Source: a virus. From it: a stretch of 61,089 bases of DNA. The position numbers were made by a program, and so were the translations under genes. The stretch spans positions 1 through 61,089 of IMG/VR virus record IMGVR_UViG_3300008624_000626; one strand, written 5' to 3'. Below, piece by piece: positions 26,631 through 35,155 of the stretch (within the stretch, counting starts at the first letter, position 1; every line of letters begins with the position of its first letter). The notes beneath the pieces were generated by a model that ran no database searches, had not been told where the DNA came from, and saw only the letters and a program-made list of their open reading frames with translations.

Positions 26631-27099
26631 AAAATTAAAATTTAAATTAGAACTATACGCAACAATGTGGGATAAGCCACCAATTGCTGATATAAAAATT
26701 AATGAGAAGAGTCATTTCAAAGAAGAAATCACAGGTACTAACGATAAACCAACTATTATAGAATTTGAGCACGAATTTGAAGAAAATAAATCATATAATT
26801 TTATCATAGACAGATTAGGTAAAGATAAAAAACAAACAATAGTTGAAGATGGAAAAATTGTTAAAGATCAACTATTACATATAAAATCTATAGAAATTGA
26901 CGAAATTGAGCTTGGTTCATTAATATACGAAGGTGTATATAAACCTAACTATCCAGAACCATGGGCATCACAACAAGCAGAAGCAGGCAACAAACTACCA
27001 GAAACTCTTAAAAATGTTACCCAAATGGGTCATAACGGTACCTGGACATTCTCATTTACTTCACCCTTTTATATGTGGCTATTAGAAAACCTTTACTAA
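26620..27099 (+). CDS. Conserved phage protein (159 aa)
   Basis: The beta-rich product (KLKFKLELYATMWDKPP, later VTQMGHNGTWTFSFTSPF) ends in WLLENLY. I recall similar proteins in marine T4-like phages without a known function. No catalytic motif. It lies just before a late octamer. Confidence 0.5.
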   Translation: MATEKLKFKLELYATMWDKPPIADIKINEKSHFKEEITGTNDKPTIIEFEHEFEENKSYNFIIDRLGKDKKQTIVEDGKIVKDQLLHIKSIEIDEIELGSLIYEGVYKPNYPEPWASQQAEAGNKLPETLKNVTQMGHNGTWTFSFTSPFYMWLLENLY

Positions 27100-27105
27100 T
27101 AAATA
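27098..27105 (+). promoter_or_regulatory. Late promoter octamer AATAAATA
   Basis: Overlaps the upstream TAA stop; ATG at 27113 follows after 7 nt. Confidence 0.65.
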
Positions 27106-27112
27106 TGCTTAT

Positions 27113-27469
27113 ATGAGAGCAAATCAATTCATAACAGAAGCACAAGATTCAGACGCAATAAACGAGTTAGACTTGTTTATTATGAACGATGAAGATTTAT
27201 ATCGTAGACGTTTTATGCCTATTATAACAAATATTAAAAGAAAAATGAAAAGAGGCATATACGATCACGAAAAAGTAATTAAATTATGGATGTATCTTGT
27301 TGATGATGCCGCAAGACAATACGTACAAGAATTTGGCACACCTGACCAAGATGTTAAAGATATGTTTCCTAAAGAAACTAGACTGCAAGTTGCTCAAATA
27401 ATTGCAAATAGAGAAAAAGAAAATATAGAACAAGGCGAATACGATGCACCTAAGGGAATTGTTTCTTAA
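27113..27469 (+). CDS. Putative head-packaged protein with capsid-targeting-like N terminus
   Basis: The 118-residue product begins MRANQFITEAQ, which resembles the T4 internal-protein targeting peptide (MKTYQEFIAEA) and its gp21 cleavage rule (I/L)-x-E, here ITE. The remainder is helical and charged (RRRFMPIITNIKRKMKRGIY). It is late-promoter driven. If cleaved after E9, the mature protein would be packaged in the head. Packaging is inferred from the peptide only. Confidence 0.55.
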   Translation: MRANQFITEAQDSDAINELDLFIMNDEDLYRRRFMPIITNIKRKMKRGIYDHEKVIKLWMYLVDDAARQYVQEFGTPDQDVKDMFPKETRLQVAQIIANREKENIEQGEYDAPKGIVS

Positions 27470-28616
27470 GGAGGATGACAGGTCCACAGCCGTCTTTGCA
27501 TTTGGCCGATTCAATCCTCCCACAATAGGACACCAAAAATTAATAGAAAAAGTACAGTCAATGGCTAGACAAGTCAATGGCAAAGGATATCTATTTTTAA
27601 CACATACACAAAACAATAAAAAAGATCCATTAACGTTTCAAGAGAAACAAGCATACATTACAAGTCAAGTAAATGATCCTAATTTGCAAATTGGAAGTGC
27701 AGATGTAAAAACAATTATTCAAGCATTACAAAAAATAGAAGCACAAGGTAGAACAAGAGTAATAATGGTTGCTGGTGATGATCGTGTAATGGAATTCCAA
27801 AAATTTTTAAATCAATATAACGGCAATCCAGATAAGCAAGGTAACATTCCTTATAAATTTGATGACGTCCAAGTAGTCAGTGCTGGACAAAGAGATCCAG
27901 ACGCAGATGACATAGCAGGTGTTTCAGCATCTAAGGCAAGAGAGTTGGCACTAAAAGGTCAGGAACATGAATTTTCTAAAATAGTAATGGGCGGTGATGC
28001 TGGTAAAGTACTATACGATAAAATACAAGACGCACTTGGAGTCCAGGTTGCTGAAAACAACAAAAAGTTGTATAATGAAGATATGGACGGTAAACCAATA
28101 GTATATATTGACATGGATGGCGTTTTGGCTGACTTCTTTGGTGGTGTTGAAAAAATGTATGGCGTACAACACTGGAAAGAATTAAGTTCAGACAAAACTA
28201 AAGATTTAAAACAAGAAGTTATTAATAGAATATCAGGCACAGATTTTTTTGCAACACTTCCTAAATTTGATAGTGCTGGTGAATTAATATCAATGGTTAA
28301 AGAGTTTACTGGTGGAAACTTTTCAATTAACACATCTCCTTTAAGAGGTGACAATGAAAACTCTACCAAATACAAAAAATTATGGATACAAAATAACATT
28401 GAACAACCAGATGAAATTGTAATAACAGGACGTAAAGAAAGTTATGCAAAAGACAAAGCATCTGGTACACCAAATATTTTAATAGACGACAGGCCAGTTA
28501 ATATTGAACGTTGGCAGGGAGCGGGAGGTTATGGAATTTTATATCAAGCAAATAGAGATTCACTAACTAAAGTAAAACAAGCACTTGACCAATATGGTAA
28601 ATCAGATCAATCATAG
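27444..28616 (+). CDS. Nucleotidyltransferase-HAD fusion (cytidylyltransferase-like plus 5'-nucleotidase-like)
   Basis: The 390-residue product has two domains. Residues 15-205 form an adenylyl/cytidylyltransferase fold with FGRFNPPTIGH (20-30) and GVSASKAR, similar to NMNAT/CTP-transfer enzymes although the first His of HxGH is Thr. Residues from about 218 form a HAD phosphatase fold with YIDMDGVLADFF, like deoxyribonucleotidases, and ILIDDRPVN near the end. The N terminus (MHLRELFLKE) again resembles a capsid-targeting peptide with LKE as cleavage site. NAD or nucleotide metabolism is probable; substrates are unknown. It overlaps the previous gene by 26 bases. Confidence 0.7.
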   Translation: MHLRELFLKEDDRSTAVFAFGRFNPPTIGHQKLIEKVQSMARQVNGKGYLFLTHTQNNKKDPLTFQEKQAYITSQVNDPNLQIGSADVKTIIQALQKIEAQGRTRVIMVAGDDRVMEFQKFLNQYNGNPDKQGNIPYKFDDVQVVSAGQRDPDADDIAGVSASKARELALKGQEHEFSKIVMGGDAGKVLYDKIQDALGVQVAENNKKLYNEDMDGKPIVYIDMDGVLADFFGGVEKMYGVQHWKELSSDKTKDLKQEVINRISGTDFFATLPKFDSAGELISMVKEFTGGNFSINTSPLRGDNENSTKYKKLWIQNNIEQPDEIVITGRKESYAKDKASGTPNILIDDRPVNIERWQGAGGYGILYQANRDSLTKVKQALDQYGKSDQS

Positions 28617-29259
28617 ATATCTTCACTTTGGACCAGTAATAGGTGGCACAAAATGTAATACTGATCTCTGTAAAGAACTATTAAATCGTGGTCATAAAAC
28701 AACTAGATCACACGTTAAAAATCTTGCAGGTCATATGAAAAAGGAAAATATCTTCGAAGACCTAGATAAGAAATGGTTTGTTGATAATTTTCAAAACTAT
28801 TTTATTCCTTATTTTAAAAAATTACAAGACAAATCAGATCCCAATTACTATTATGGTATGGATCCTTTTAAAGAAATATGGCTCGCAACATTATGGATTA
28901 ATTTTATGAAAAAGGGAGAATATAATCCTCCACATAATCATACTGGAGACTTTTCATTTGTTTTATACTTGCAAGTTCCAGAAGAATTAAAAAAAGAAGA
29001 TCAAGCATTTGAAGGACGAGGTAGTGGACCTGGAACAATAAGTTTTATATATGGAGAAGAACAAAAAGGTATTAGCACTGGTCATGGAATACTCCCTACT
29101 ATAAATGATTTATGGATATTTCATTCATCATTAAAACATACTGTACCACCATTTAGATCAGATGTAGAACGTATTTCTGTTTCAGGAAATTGGTATATTA
29201 CAGATCATATAAAAGATAAAAGCAAAGAACTAGAATTTGGAAAAATTTTAATTAAATAA
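28594..29259 (+). CDS. 2OG-Fe(II) oxygenase-like protein
   Basis: The 221-residue product has the double-stranded beta-helix signature: PPHNHTGDFSFVLYL (Fe-binding H-x-x-x-D type site), GTISFIYGE, and HSSLKHTVPPFRSDVERISVSG (distal His and 2OG-binding Arg). Such oxygenases are abundant in marine T4-like phages; targets are unknown. I prefer the ATG at 28594 over the TTG at 28585. It overlaps the upstream gene by 23 bases. Confidence 0.75.
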   Translation: MVNQINHRYLHFGPVIGGTKCNTDLCKELLNRGHKTTRSHVKNLAGHMKKENIFEDLDKKWFVDNFQNYFIPYFKKLQDKSDPNYYYGMDPFKEIWLATLWINFMKKGEYNPPHNHTGDFSFVLYLQVPEELKKEDQAFEGRGSGPGTISFIYGEEQKGISTGHGILPTINDLWIFHSSLKHTVPPFRSDVERISVSGNWYITDHIKDKSKELEFGKILIK

Positions 29260-29271
29260 CAAAAAGGAAAT

Positions 29272-29451
29272 ATGGCAAAATTCAGCGGGATCAATAGAGC
29301 ATACACAACAGGTGAAATACCAAAAACACCACAAGAAAAACAAAGAGAGTTAGATAAAAAAATGCAAGAGTTTTTAGCCAAAGGCGGCAAAGTAGAAAAA
29401 TTAAAAGATCATAAGCCTACCAAAGAACAATTAAGATCATGGAAGATTTAG
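29272..29451 (+). CDS. Small basic protein (59 aa)
   Basis: A short frame with a good ribosome site (AAAAAGGAAAT just before ATG). The product (MAKFSGINRAYTTGEIPKTP, then MQEFLAKGGKVEKL) is lysine-rich and helical. FLAKGGKVEK recurs as YLAKGGKVEKV in the large protein at 35156, so the two share a short motif. The TAG stop overlaps the next gene by 13 bases. Confidence 0.55.
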   Translation: MAKFSGINRAYTTGEIPKTPQEKQRELDKKMQEFLAKGGKVEKLKDHKPTKEQLRSWKI

Positions 29452-29645
29452 AACGTTTAAAAAAATTAGCAGGCATTGAGAATTTACCTGTAGAAGATTC
29501 AATGGGAGAAAACCTTTCTCTTCATGGAACAAAAAAAGCAGAATATCAAAGAAAACATAATGTCCGTCCTGGAACAGAAGAATGGTTTAAACTGTGGTTT
29601 GCTAGACCCAAACTAACAGGTGAGAACCCAATGCCAAAAAAATAA
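29439..29645 (+). CDS. Small protein with LAGI motif (68 aa)
   Basis: Begins MEDLERLKKLAGIENLPVED, with an L-x-x-LAG(I/L) motif also found in the genes at 37308 and 38151. The C-terminal half (HNVRPGTEEWFKLWFARPKL) is aromatic and basic. It lies in the late head-protein-like region; function unknown. Confidence 0.5.
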   Translation: MEDLERLKKLAGIENLPVEDSMGENLSLHGTKKAEYQRKHNVRPGTEEWFKLWFARPKLTGENPMPKK

Positions 29646-29661
29646 TACCTAAATTTTACAA

Positions 29662-29669
29662 ATTAAATA
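29662..29669 (+). promoter_or_regulatory. Late octamer variant ATTAAATA
   Basis: ATG at 29676 follows after 6 nt. It would drive the first radical SAM gene. Confidence 0.5.
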
Positions 29670-29675
29670 CTGGCA

Positions 29676-30767
29676 ATGTTTGATGTTAAACAAAACAAAG
29701 CAATATGTATTTTACCATGGGTCCATGAGTTTAAAAATATAACTGGACAATCTGCTCCTTGTTGCCATGCACAAAAATACAAAAATAACCAAACCATAGA
29801 TTATGTAAGAGACTCTATGTTGAAGGGCATACAACCTGATGTATGTAGTAATTGTTACAAAAGTGAAAAAGAATCAAATTGGAGTCATAGAATAAGAGAA
29901 ACCAACGATTGGATTAAAAAATTTGGTACTCCAGACATAGATAATCCAAAAATACAATTTGCAGATATTAGATACAATCCAACTTGTAATTTAAAATGTA
30001 AAACTTGTAATGCAGAAGAAAGCACTTTATGGGCAAAAGAAAAAGGCATAAAAATTTCTATAAATGAAGAAAATCAAAATTATATCCATACATTAGATAA
30101 AAAAATACTTAAAAAAGTTTACCTTGCAGGAGGAGAACCCACTTTTATAAAAGACTATTTAGAATTTTTAAATGCTTTACATCTTGTTAATCCTTTTTGT
30201 GAAGTAATTATTAACACAAATCTAAAAAGACTGCCTGCTCCATGGAAAGAAATAATTAAAAAATTTGAAAATTTAACAATAATTTGTTCTTGTGATGCTG
30301 TTGGTATACTTGGTACATATGTACGTTATCCTTTAGGTTGGGATGAATTTGAACAAAACGTTAAATTTGTAAGTGAGAATGCAAACTTTCTACAATTTAA
30401 TTTAGTTGCAAGTAATTTAACTTCTCACAAATTATACGAAACTTGCTCATGGATGAAGCAATATTCAAATCATATTAATATATCTATTTTAAATGAACCC
30501 GAAATTTTTTTAGAATGTAGTGTACCATTGGAATACAGAGAAACATACATTAATAATATTAAAAAACTATTAAAATTTCCTGTATCTGTTTATTATGCTT
30601 CACAATTCAGAAGTGAAATAAACTATCTAATCAAAAAATACTCGACAGCGAAATATGTAAAATCATCACATAATGCGTTAAAAGACGAAATTACTGAACA
30701 AGATTCGCATAGACACTTAAAACTAATAGACGTTGATCCATTTTTACACTCTTGGATATTTCAATAA
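29676..30767 (+). CDS. Radical SAM protein with N-terminal SPASM-like module (rSAM-1)
   Basis: The 363-residue product has a Cys module first: ICILPWVH, then APCCHA and CSNCYKSE (residues 1-75), which reads like a SPASM/twitch auxiliary cluster site. The radical SAM site follows, CNLKCKTC (C-x3-C-x2-C, about residue 106-113), then the SAM-binding LAGGEPT. SPASM domains normally follow the core; here the order is reversed. Substrate unknown. It stands among late genes, away from the four related proteins at 44.9-56.9 kb. Confidence 0.8.
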   Translation: MFDVKQNKAICILPWVHEFKNITGQSAPCCHAQKYKNNQTIDYVRDSMLKGIQPDVCSNCYKSEKESNWSHRIRETNDWIKKFGTPDIDNPKIQFADIRYNPTCNLKCKTCNAEESTLWAKEKGIKISINEENQNYIHTLDKKILKKVYLAGGEPTFIKDYLEFLNALHLVNPFCEVIINTNLKRLPAPWKEIIKKFENLTIICSCDAVGILGTYVRYPLGWDEFEQNVKFVSENANFLQFNLVASNLTSHKLYETCSWMKQYSNHINISILNEPEIFLECSVPLEYRETYINNIKKLLKFPVSVYYASQFRSEINYLIKKYSTAKYVKSSHNALKDEITEQDSHRHLKLIDVDPFLHSWIFQ

Positions 30768-30770
30768 ATA
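30763..30770 (+). promoter_or_regulatory. Late promoter octamer AATAAATA
   Basis: Holds the TAA stop of rSAM-1; the ATG at 30778 follows after 7 nt, which supports that start over the upstream ATG at 30733. Confidence 0.65.
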
Positions 30771-30777
30771 TTCATAT

Positions 30778-31386
30778 ATGCGAATAAATGAAATCCTAGA
30801 AGGTCCACACGATCCTTTTAGACATAAAGCAATATTTTTTGCTGGCTCTCCTGGTGCAGGTAAAACATATGTTGCTAGAAAATTAGCAGGTGTATTCCAA
30901 GGATTAAAACAAGTAAACATGGACACTTGGTTTAAACGTCTCATGACAAAGAAAAACTTATCATGGAAAATGCCTCCTGAAGAGGAACCTGAACGAGAAA
31001 AACAAAGACAAAGATCAAAAGAATTAGTTGCTAAACAACAACAATTACACACCGAAAGTGGATTAGGTTTGCTAATAGATTCTACAGGTAGAGTATATGA
31101 AACTATTGAAAGAATAAAAAGTGGATTAGAAGATAAAGGATATGAAACAACAATGGTTTTTGTCAACACTGATTTACAAACTGCTTTACGTAGAAACAAA
31201 CAAAGAGAACGTCAATTACCTGACGATCTTATACATAAAAATTTTGAAGTTATAGAACAAAATTTAGGAAGATTTCAACGTTTGTTTAATGACGTACATA
31301 TTATTAATAATTCTGATGATGAACAAGACACAATGCCTGAACAAATAGTACAAGTTGAAAAAGACATTAGAAAATTTTTGCAATGA
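30778..31386 (+). CDS. P-loop kinase (AAA_33/zeta-toxin-like), capsid-targeting-like N terminus
   Basis: The 202-residue product has Walker A GSPGAGKT (about 26-33), GLLIDSTG as second strand and RRNKQRERQLPDDL as a lid-like region. This resembles zeta-toxin or polynucleotide/sugar kinases that phosphorylate a small molecule or nucleic acid end. The N terminus MRINEILEG has ILE in the (I/L)-x-E position, as in the putative packaged proteins nearby. If packaged, it would enter the cell with the DNA. Kinase fold is fairly sure; substrate and packaging are not. Confidence 0.7.
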   Translation: MRINEILEGPHDPFRHKAIFFAGSPGAGKTYVARKLAGVFQGLKQVNMDTWFKRLMTKKNLSWKMPPEEEPEREKQRQRSKELVAKQQQLHTESGLGLLIDSTGRVYETIERIKSGLEDKGYETTMVFVNTDLQTALRRNKQRERQLPDDLIHKNFEVIEQNLGRFQRLFNDVHIINNSDDEQDTMPEQIVQVEKDIRKFLQ

Positions 31387-31640
31387 AAATACTTAGAATT
31401 ATATTATGGCCTTTTAAGATGTTGTCAAACATATTATCTGCAAATTACTGGGCAAACAAAATAGCCGATAAAACCAATATGCATGAAAAGGTACAAGGTA
31501 GTAGATTTAATAGATGGCAGAATAGTCTACCTCAACCATATAGATTTATATTCAAAACATCTATGTTGATAATATGTATCTACCTTATTGAGATGTATTT
31601 TAATCTAGTAGGTATGTCAATGTTGCCATGGAGATGGTAG
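31383..31640 (+). CDS. Small membrane protein (85 aa)
   Basis: The 85-residue product has an amphipathic N terminus (ILRIILWPFKMLSNIL) and a membrane helix at about 57-75 (SMLIICIYLIEMYFNLVG). It starts at ATGA of the kinase gene and ends where the next gene starts. No family recognised. Confidence 0.5.
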   Translation: MKILRIILWPFKMLSNILSANYWANKIADKTNMHEKVQGSRFNRWQNSLPQPYRFIFKTSMLIICIYLIEMYFNLVGMSMLPWRW

Positions 31641-32021
31641 ATGAAAAAACTATTATTAACTTTATTTTTTATATTATTTACTTTTCCAATATATGCAAAA
31701 GAACACTTACAATTGTTAATGGCACACAATCCAGGTTGTAATATTTGTCAAAATTTTATTAACGAAGTAGCAGTAGACTATAACGATACTGAACAATCAA
31801 GGTATCTTCCATTAGTCATAATTAATGTATATAAACAACCTGAATGGTTTAAAGAAGCATATGCTGAAAACAGAATTAAACATATTAGAGGAACACCAAC
31901 ATTTATTATATGGAATGGTAAAAAAGAGTTATCAAGACTTACTGGTTATAGAGACAAAGGCGATTTTATGATAAGAATTAACATTTTTATTGAGGAACAC
32001 AAATTAGATTATGAGAATTAA
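31641..32021 (+). CDS. Periplasmic thioredoxin-like protein
   Basis: The 126-residue product has a cleavable signal peptide (KKLLLTLFFILFTFPIYA, about 1-19). The mature part has a CxxC active site in PGCNICQNF (C33, C36) and GTPTFIIW with the cis-Pro of the thioredoxin fold. It probably acts as a thiol oxidoreductase in the periplasm, an unusual location for a phage redox protein. It overlaps the next gene by 11 bases. Confidence 0.75.
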   Translation: MKKLLLTLFFILFTFPIYAKEHLQLLMAHNPGCNICQNFINEVAVDYNDTEQSRYLPLVIINVYKQPEWFKEAYAENRIKHIRGTPTFIIWNGKKELSRLTGYRDKGDFMIRINIFIEEHKLDYEN

Positions 32022-32658
32022 TGAAATTATAGGTGAATGGCTGATAATGCCCCAATCAATTAAACCTATGGGTTTAATTAGAAAACCTGGTGGGGGTTTT
32101 GACTTTAAAAATAAAGGCAACAACAGAGCCAACGAAAAAGCACCTCCTGGCAGAGAAAAACAAGTTAAAGCATTAAAAGGCAAGGTTGATAATCCATATG
32201 CAGTTGCTTGGGCTTCTTATAACAAAAGCAAAAATAAAACTAATGAAGCACCGATAGAACAAGATCATAACAATCCTATAGCAAAACCATATGTTGATAT
32301 GCCAGAATGGAAAGCATTACACGATATGGATGACAAAATTATTGACGCATACATTAAACACAAACAAGTAAAAGAAGAGGTAGATCAATTTGCACCAGCA
32401 AGAGCATTAGGTGAAGCTCAATCTTCTTTAATGCATGGATTACAAATGGCTCAAAATATAATTAAAAAAGATTATAAATTGGCAGAAGTTCAAGCCAAAG
32501 TCATTGCAGAAAATTGGCCACCTTTGATTGATAAAATTCAAAACATATACAAAAAAGAAGATGCCGCCGGTGTTGGTATTATTACCAAACAAAACACCAC
32601 TAAAGACGTCAAACCTGGCGACGAATATAAGAACGTAAAAAAATTACACCTTAGATAA
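32011..32658 (+). CDS. Putative head-packaged protein (MRINEIIGE N terminus)
   Basis: The 215-residue product starts MRINEIIGEW, with IGE as possible gp21-type cleavage site. It contains GREKQVKALKGKVDNPYAVA and WASYNKSK, a motif I recall in marine T4-like phage proteins of unknown role, and a helical C terminus. Late region and targeting-like start suggest a virion component. Confidence 0.55.
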   Translation: MRINEIIGEWLIMPQSIKPMGLIRKPGGGFDFKNKGNNRANEKAPPGREKQVKALKGKVDNPYAVAWASYNKSKNKTNEAPIEQDHNNPIAKPYVDMPEWKALHDMDDKIIDAYIKHKQVKEEVDQFAPARALGEAQSSLMHGLQMAQNIIKKDYKLAEVQAKVIAENWPPLIDKIQNIYKKEDAAGVGIITKQNTTKDVKPGDEYKNVKKLHLR

Positions 32659-32680
32659 TACAAATAATTACTTTATACGT

Positions 32681-33424
32681 ATGATACACCTTAGAAGTTT
32701 TGGTAATAATGACGATCCTGTTATGGGAGCAGGAAACTCAACTTGGGACGCTAATTCAGGTTTACGGAAAAAAATAATGTTTGAAAATATATCTAAGTTG
32801 CCTTACGACTTTAATAATAAAAAAATTTTAACAATAGCAGGAGGAGTAGGCAGAAATGCCGATACTCTTAGAAACTTAGGTGCAAAAGTAACAAATTCTG
32901 ATTTAGGTCAACTTTGCGTTAATATTGGAAAAAGATATTACCCTAAAATTAATCATATTGTTTATGACCTGCGTAATGATCCTTTGGAAGGATTTGACTA
33001 TGTTGTATGGGAACAAATATGGACTAGAGCATATGATTTTAAAACATGGGAACATATGTATAAGTGGAAAAATTTTGCAAGAATTATTCCAAATCCGATA
33101 CGATTAAAAATTTTTAAATTTAATAGTGATTACATAGATAAGACTTATTATCAACCTGAAAAAATTGGTAATGATTATATTAAAAGACAATTTGGTGATG
33201 GAATTTGTAATGTTAAAATGGAAACTGATATAATTGAAGATTTAATTGAAGAAGATATTGAAATTGATCTATTCAATCTGAACATTAATATACCAAAGGT
33301 GTCAAGTCATAGGTATCAAATTTTAGGTTTTAAGACAGAGCTTATTTCTAACAGAATAAATGGAATTTTTATATCCAATGGTATAAGATTAAAATTTGAA
33401 AACGGAAAAATCAAAAAAATATGA
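32681..33424 (+). CDS. Putative SAM-dependent methyltransferase
   Basis: The 247-residue product has a Rossmann-like start: KKILTIAGGVGRNADTLRNL (GxGxxxD type SAM loop) followed by AKVTNSDLGQLC, an acidic strand end. Further motifs are weak. It overlaps the next gene by 4 bases (ATGA). Fold assignment is moderate; a non-catalytic relative is possible. Confidence 0.5.
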   Translation: MIHLRSFGNNDDPVMGAGNSTWDANSGLRKKIMFENISKLPYDFNNKKILTIAGGVGRNADTLRNLGAKVTNSDLGQLCVNIGKRYYPKINHIVYDLRNDPLEGFDYVVWEQIWTRAYDFKTWEHMYKWKNFARIIPNPIRLKIFKFNSDYIDKTYYQPEKIGNDYIKRQFGDGICNVKMETDIIEDLIEEDIEIDLFNLNINIPKVSSHRYQILGFKTELISNRINGIFISNGIRLKFENGKIKKI

Positions 33425-34293
33425 GTTATATATTAGGTATTGGTTTACTATATAAAAAGTATAAAAAAAATGCAACAATTAGAATTTATATAAACAATAA
33501 TTTAATTGAAACATATCAATTAACACAAGACATCAATCATATAGAAATACCCACAAGTATAATAAAAAGTTTTATGAAAAAACTCAAACGGTTTAACCAT
33601 AATTCTCTCTCCATTCCTGATCTAATTCAAATTAAATGTAAAATTCCAAAATTTTTAAAATTAATTGAAATTGAAGAAGAAAAACTTACTGGAGAAGTTA
33701 GAATTGAAGTTGACAATGATGATAGTAATTATACTAATGGATTTATGTCAAAGTCATCACTAATAGAACCAAATTTTTTTATACTTTGTCCAAAAGAACT
33801 TTTAAAAAACAATGGGCAGTTTTTTTTCGAATTCCAAGAAAACCTATACAAAAAATTAGTATCTAAGATTGAAAAAGATAAGGATTTTTCGATCCGGAGC
33901 GAAAAACCCAGACTGGAGTGGCCAATACCTCAATTTTTTGATATTGTTTTAGATAGAAACAATAAAATTAATAAAATTAAAAAAGATTGTGAAAAACAAG
34001 AACTTTGGTATCAACGTAATGGGGCATATAAGGATAATCAGAAAAATTATAACTTTCCAAGAACAAAATGGATAGATCTTTTTAAAAAACGTGGTACTTT
34101 AGCTGACCCTTATGTTTTACCATATTTTACACAATATCCACAATATATTGGAGGATCATTTCATATAACATTTAACATTAACAAAAAGAATAAAATATAT
34201 TTTCTAGACGCATATAATGTAACTAGTGGAAACCCTACAGTTTCTATGCAAACCTTTTCGTTTGCCCACTACTTTTCCCATAAATATAAGTAA
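33421..34293 (+). CDS. Unrecognised protein (290 aa)
   Basis: A lysine/asparagine-rich product. The first 110 residues are beta-like (ATIRIYINNNLIETYQL); the C-terminal part (DPYVLPYFTQYPQYIGGSF) is aromatic. No motif was recognised. It pairs with the methyltransferase-like gene by ATGA and with the next gene by TAATG, so the three are co-translated. Confidence 0.5.
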   Translation: MSYILGIGLLYKKYKKNATIRIYINNNLIETYQLTQDINHIEIPTSIIKSFMKKLKRFNHNSLSIPDLIQIKCKIPKFLKLIEIEEEKLTGEVRIEVDNDDSNYTNGFMSKSSLIEPNFFILCPKELLKNNGQFFFEFQENLYKKLVSKIEKDKDFSIRSEKPRLEWPIPQFFDIVLDRNNKINKIKKDCEKQELWYQRNGAYKDNQKNYNFPRTKWIDLFKKRGTLADPYVLPYFTQYPQYIGGSFHITFNINKKNKIYFLDAYNVTSGNPTVSMQTFSFAHYFSHKYK

Positions 34294-34580
34294 TGAAAAT
34301 TACAGAAATTATAATACATAAACGAATAGGTGAACAAGCAACTGCAGGTGCTACATCAAGCGGCAATATAGCAACAGTTACATCACCACACGTTGCAATA
34401 GGCAAGGATAGAGGTAATAAATCCTATATAGGATCACCAGGACGTTCAGGCACAAAAGCACCAAAACTACCTAAAATAGTACAAAAGAAAAATAAAGACG
34501 GTACAGCTAAACCATGGCATGAATTAGGAAAAGGTACTAGTATGTTTGGTGGGCCTGTACAACGGAGACCATATCCATAA
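34293..34580 (+). CDS. Basic Gly/Ser-rich protein with targeting-like N terminus
   Basis: The 95-residue product begins MKITEIIIHKRIGEQA; IGE matches the (I/L)-x-E rule. The rest is basic and low complexity (GNKSYIGSPGRSGTKAPK, later GKGTSMFGG), like a DNA-associated head protein. Function inferred only from these features. Confidence 0.5.
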   Translation: MKITEIIIHKRIGEQATAGATSSGNIATVTSPHVAIGKDRGNKSYIGSPGRSGTKAPKLPKIVQKKNKDGTAKPWHELGKGTSMFGGPVQRRPYP

Positions 34581-34726
34581 TGGAACTAAAAAAATGCAAG
34601 AACTGTGGTGGTGATTCACACTGCGAAACTAGAGCTACAAGAACGGAACATAGGTATCCATCTGAAGGCGGCGAAGAATATGAAATAGAAGTATGCCGTG
34701 AATGTAGATGCGACACTTGTAAATAA
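34580..34726 (+). CDS. Cys-rich mini-protein (48 aa), zinc-finger-like
   Basis: A short frame starting at TAATG of the previous gene: MELKKCKNCGGDSHCET, then EVCRECRCDTCK. Seven cysteines in CxxC pairs near both ends suggest one or two zinc sites. It ends inside the late octamer of the next gene. Confidence 0.55.
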   Translation: MELKKCKNCGGDSHCETRATRTEHRYPSEGGEEYEIEVCRECRCDTCK

Positions 34727-34729
34727 ATA
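34722..34729 (+). promoter_or_regulatory. Late promoter octamer AATAAATA
   Basis: Contains the TAA of the Cys-rich gene; ATG at 34735 follows after 5 nt. Confidence 0.65.
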
Positions 34730-34734
34730 CTACT

Positions 34735-35154
34735 ATGAAAGCACAAGAATTTATTCAAGAAGGCGCATCAATGTTACCTTACTTTAAAAAAGATGAAAAA
34801 ACTTGGTCTTTTCCAGATGCTTGGGCAAAAGACGAAGCATTAGACACACCTTATATGAGTAATATGAGTATGCGTCAGTTTTTAGACACACTAGGATATG
34901 ACAGTGATTTTGAAAGTGCAAGTCCAGTAGATGCAAAAGAATTTATAGGACGTACTACACAATGGTTACAAAAAAATATTGATAAACCATCACAAGAAAT
35001 TCCAACAACAGTTGATAGATCCGGAGGCGGTGCTACAATGATAGGTGGCGGAAAACCAGAAGGTTGGGATAATAGACAAGTAAAACATCATAACGAATTA
35101 GCAAGAAAAATTTTAGCAAAATATCCAGAAGTAACACATTTTGGATTTAATTAA
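34735..35154 (+). CDS. Putative head-packaged protein (MKAQEFIQE N terminus)
   Basis: The 139-residue product starts MKAQEFIQEGA, the closest match here to the T4 capsid-targeting peptide MKTYQEFIAEA, with IQE as cleavage site. The mature part (MRQFLDTLGYDSDFESASP, later STVDRSGGGATMIGG-like Gly stretch) is unrecognised. It is led by a late octamer. Confidence 0.6.
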   Translation: MKAQEFIQEGASMLPYFKKDEKTWSFPDAWAKDEALDTPYMSNMSMRQFLDTLGYDSDFESASPVDAKEFIGRTTQWLQKNIDKPSQEIPTTVDRSGGGATMIGGGKPEGWDNRQVKHHNELARKILAKYPEVTHFGFN

Positions 35155-35155
35155 T

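Noticed and set aside
30733-30780. Upstream start of the P-loop kinase at ATG 30733
   Set aside because: It lies inside the rSAM-1 gene and before the late octamer; ATG 30778 has the standard 7-nt spacing and gives the recurrent MRINEI start.
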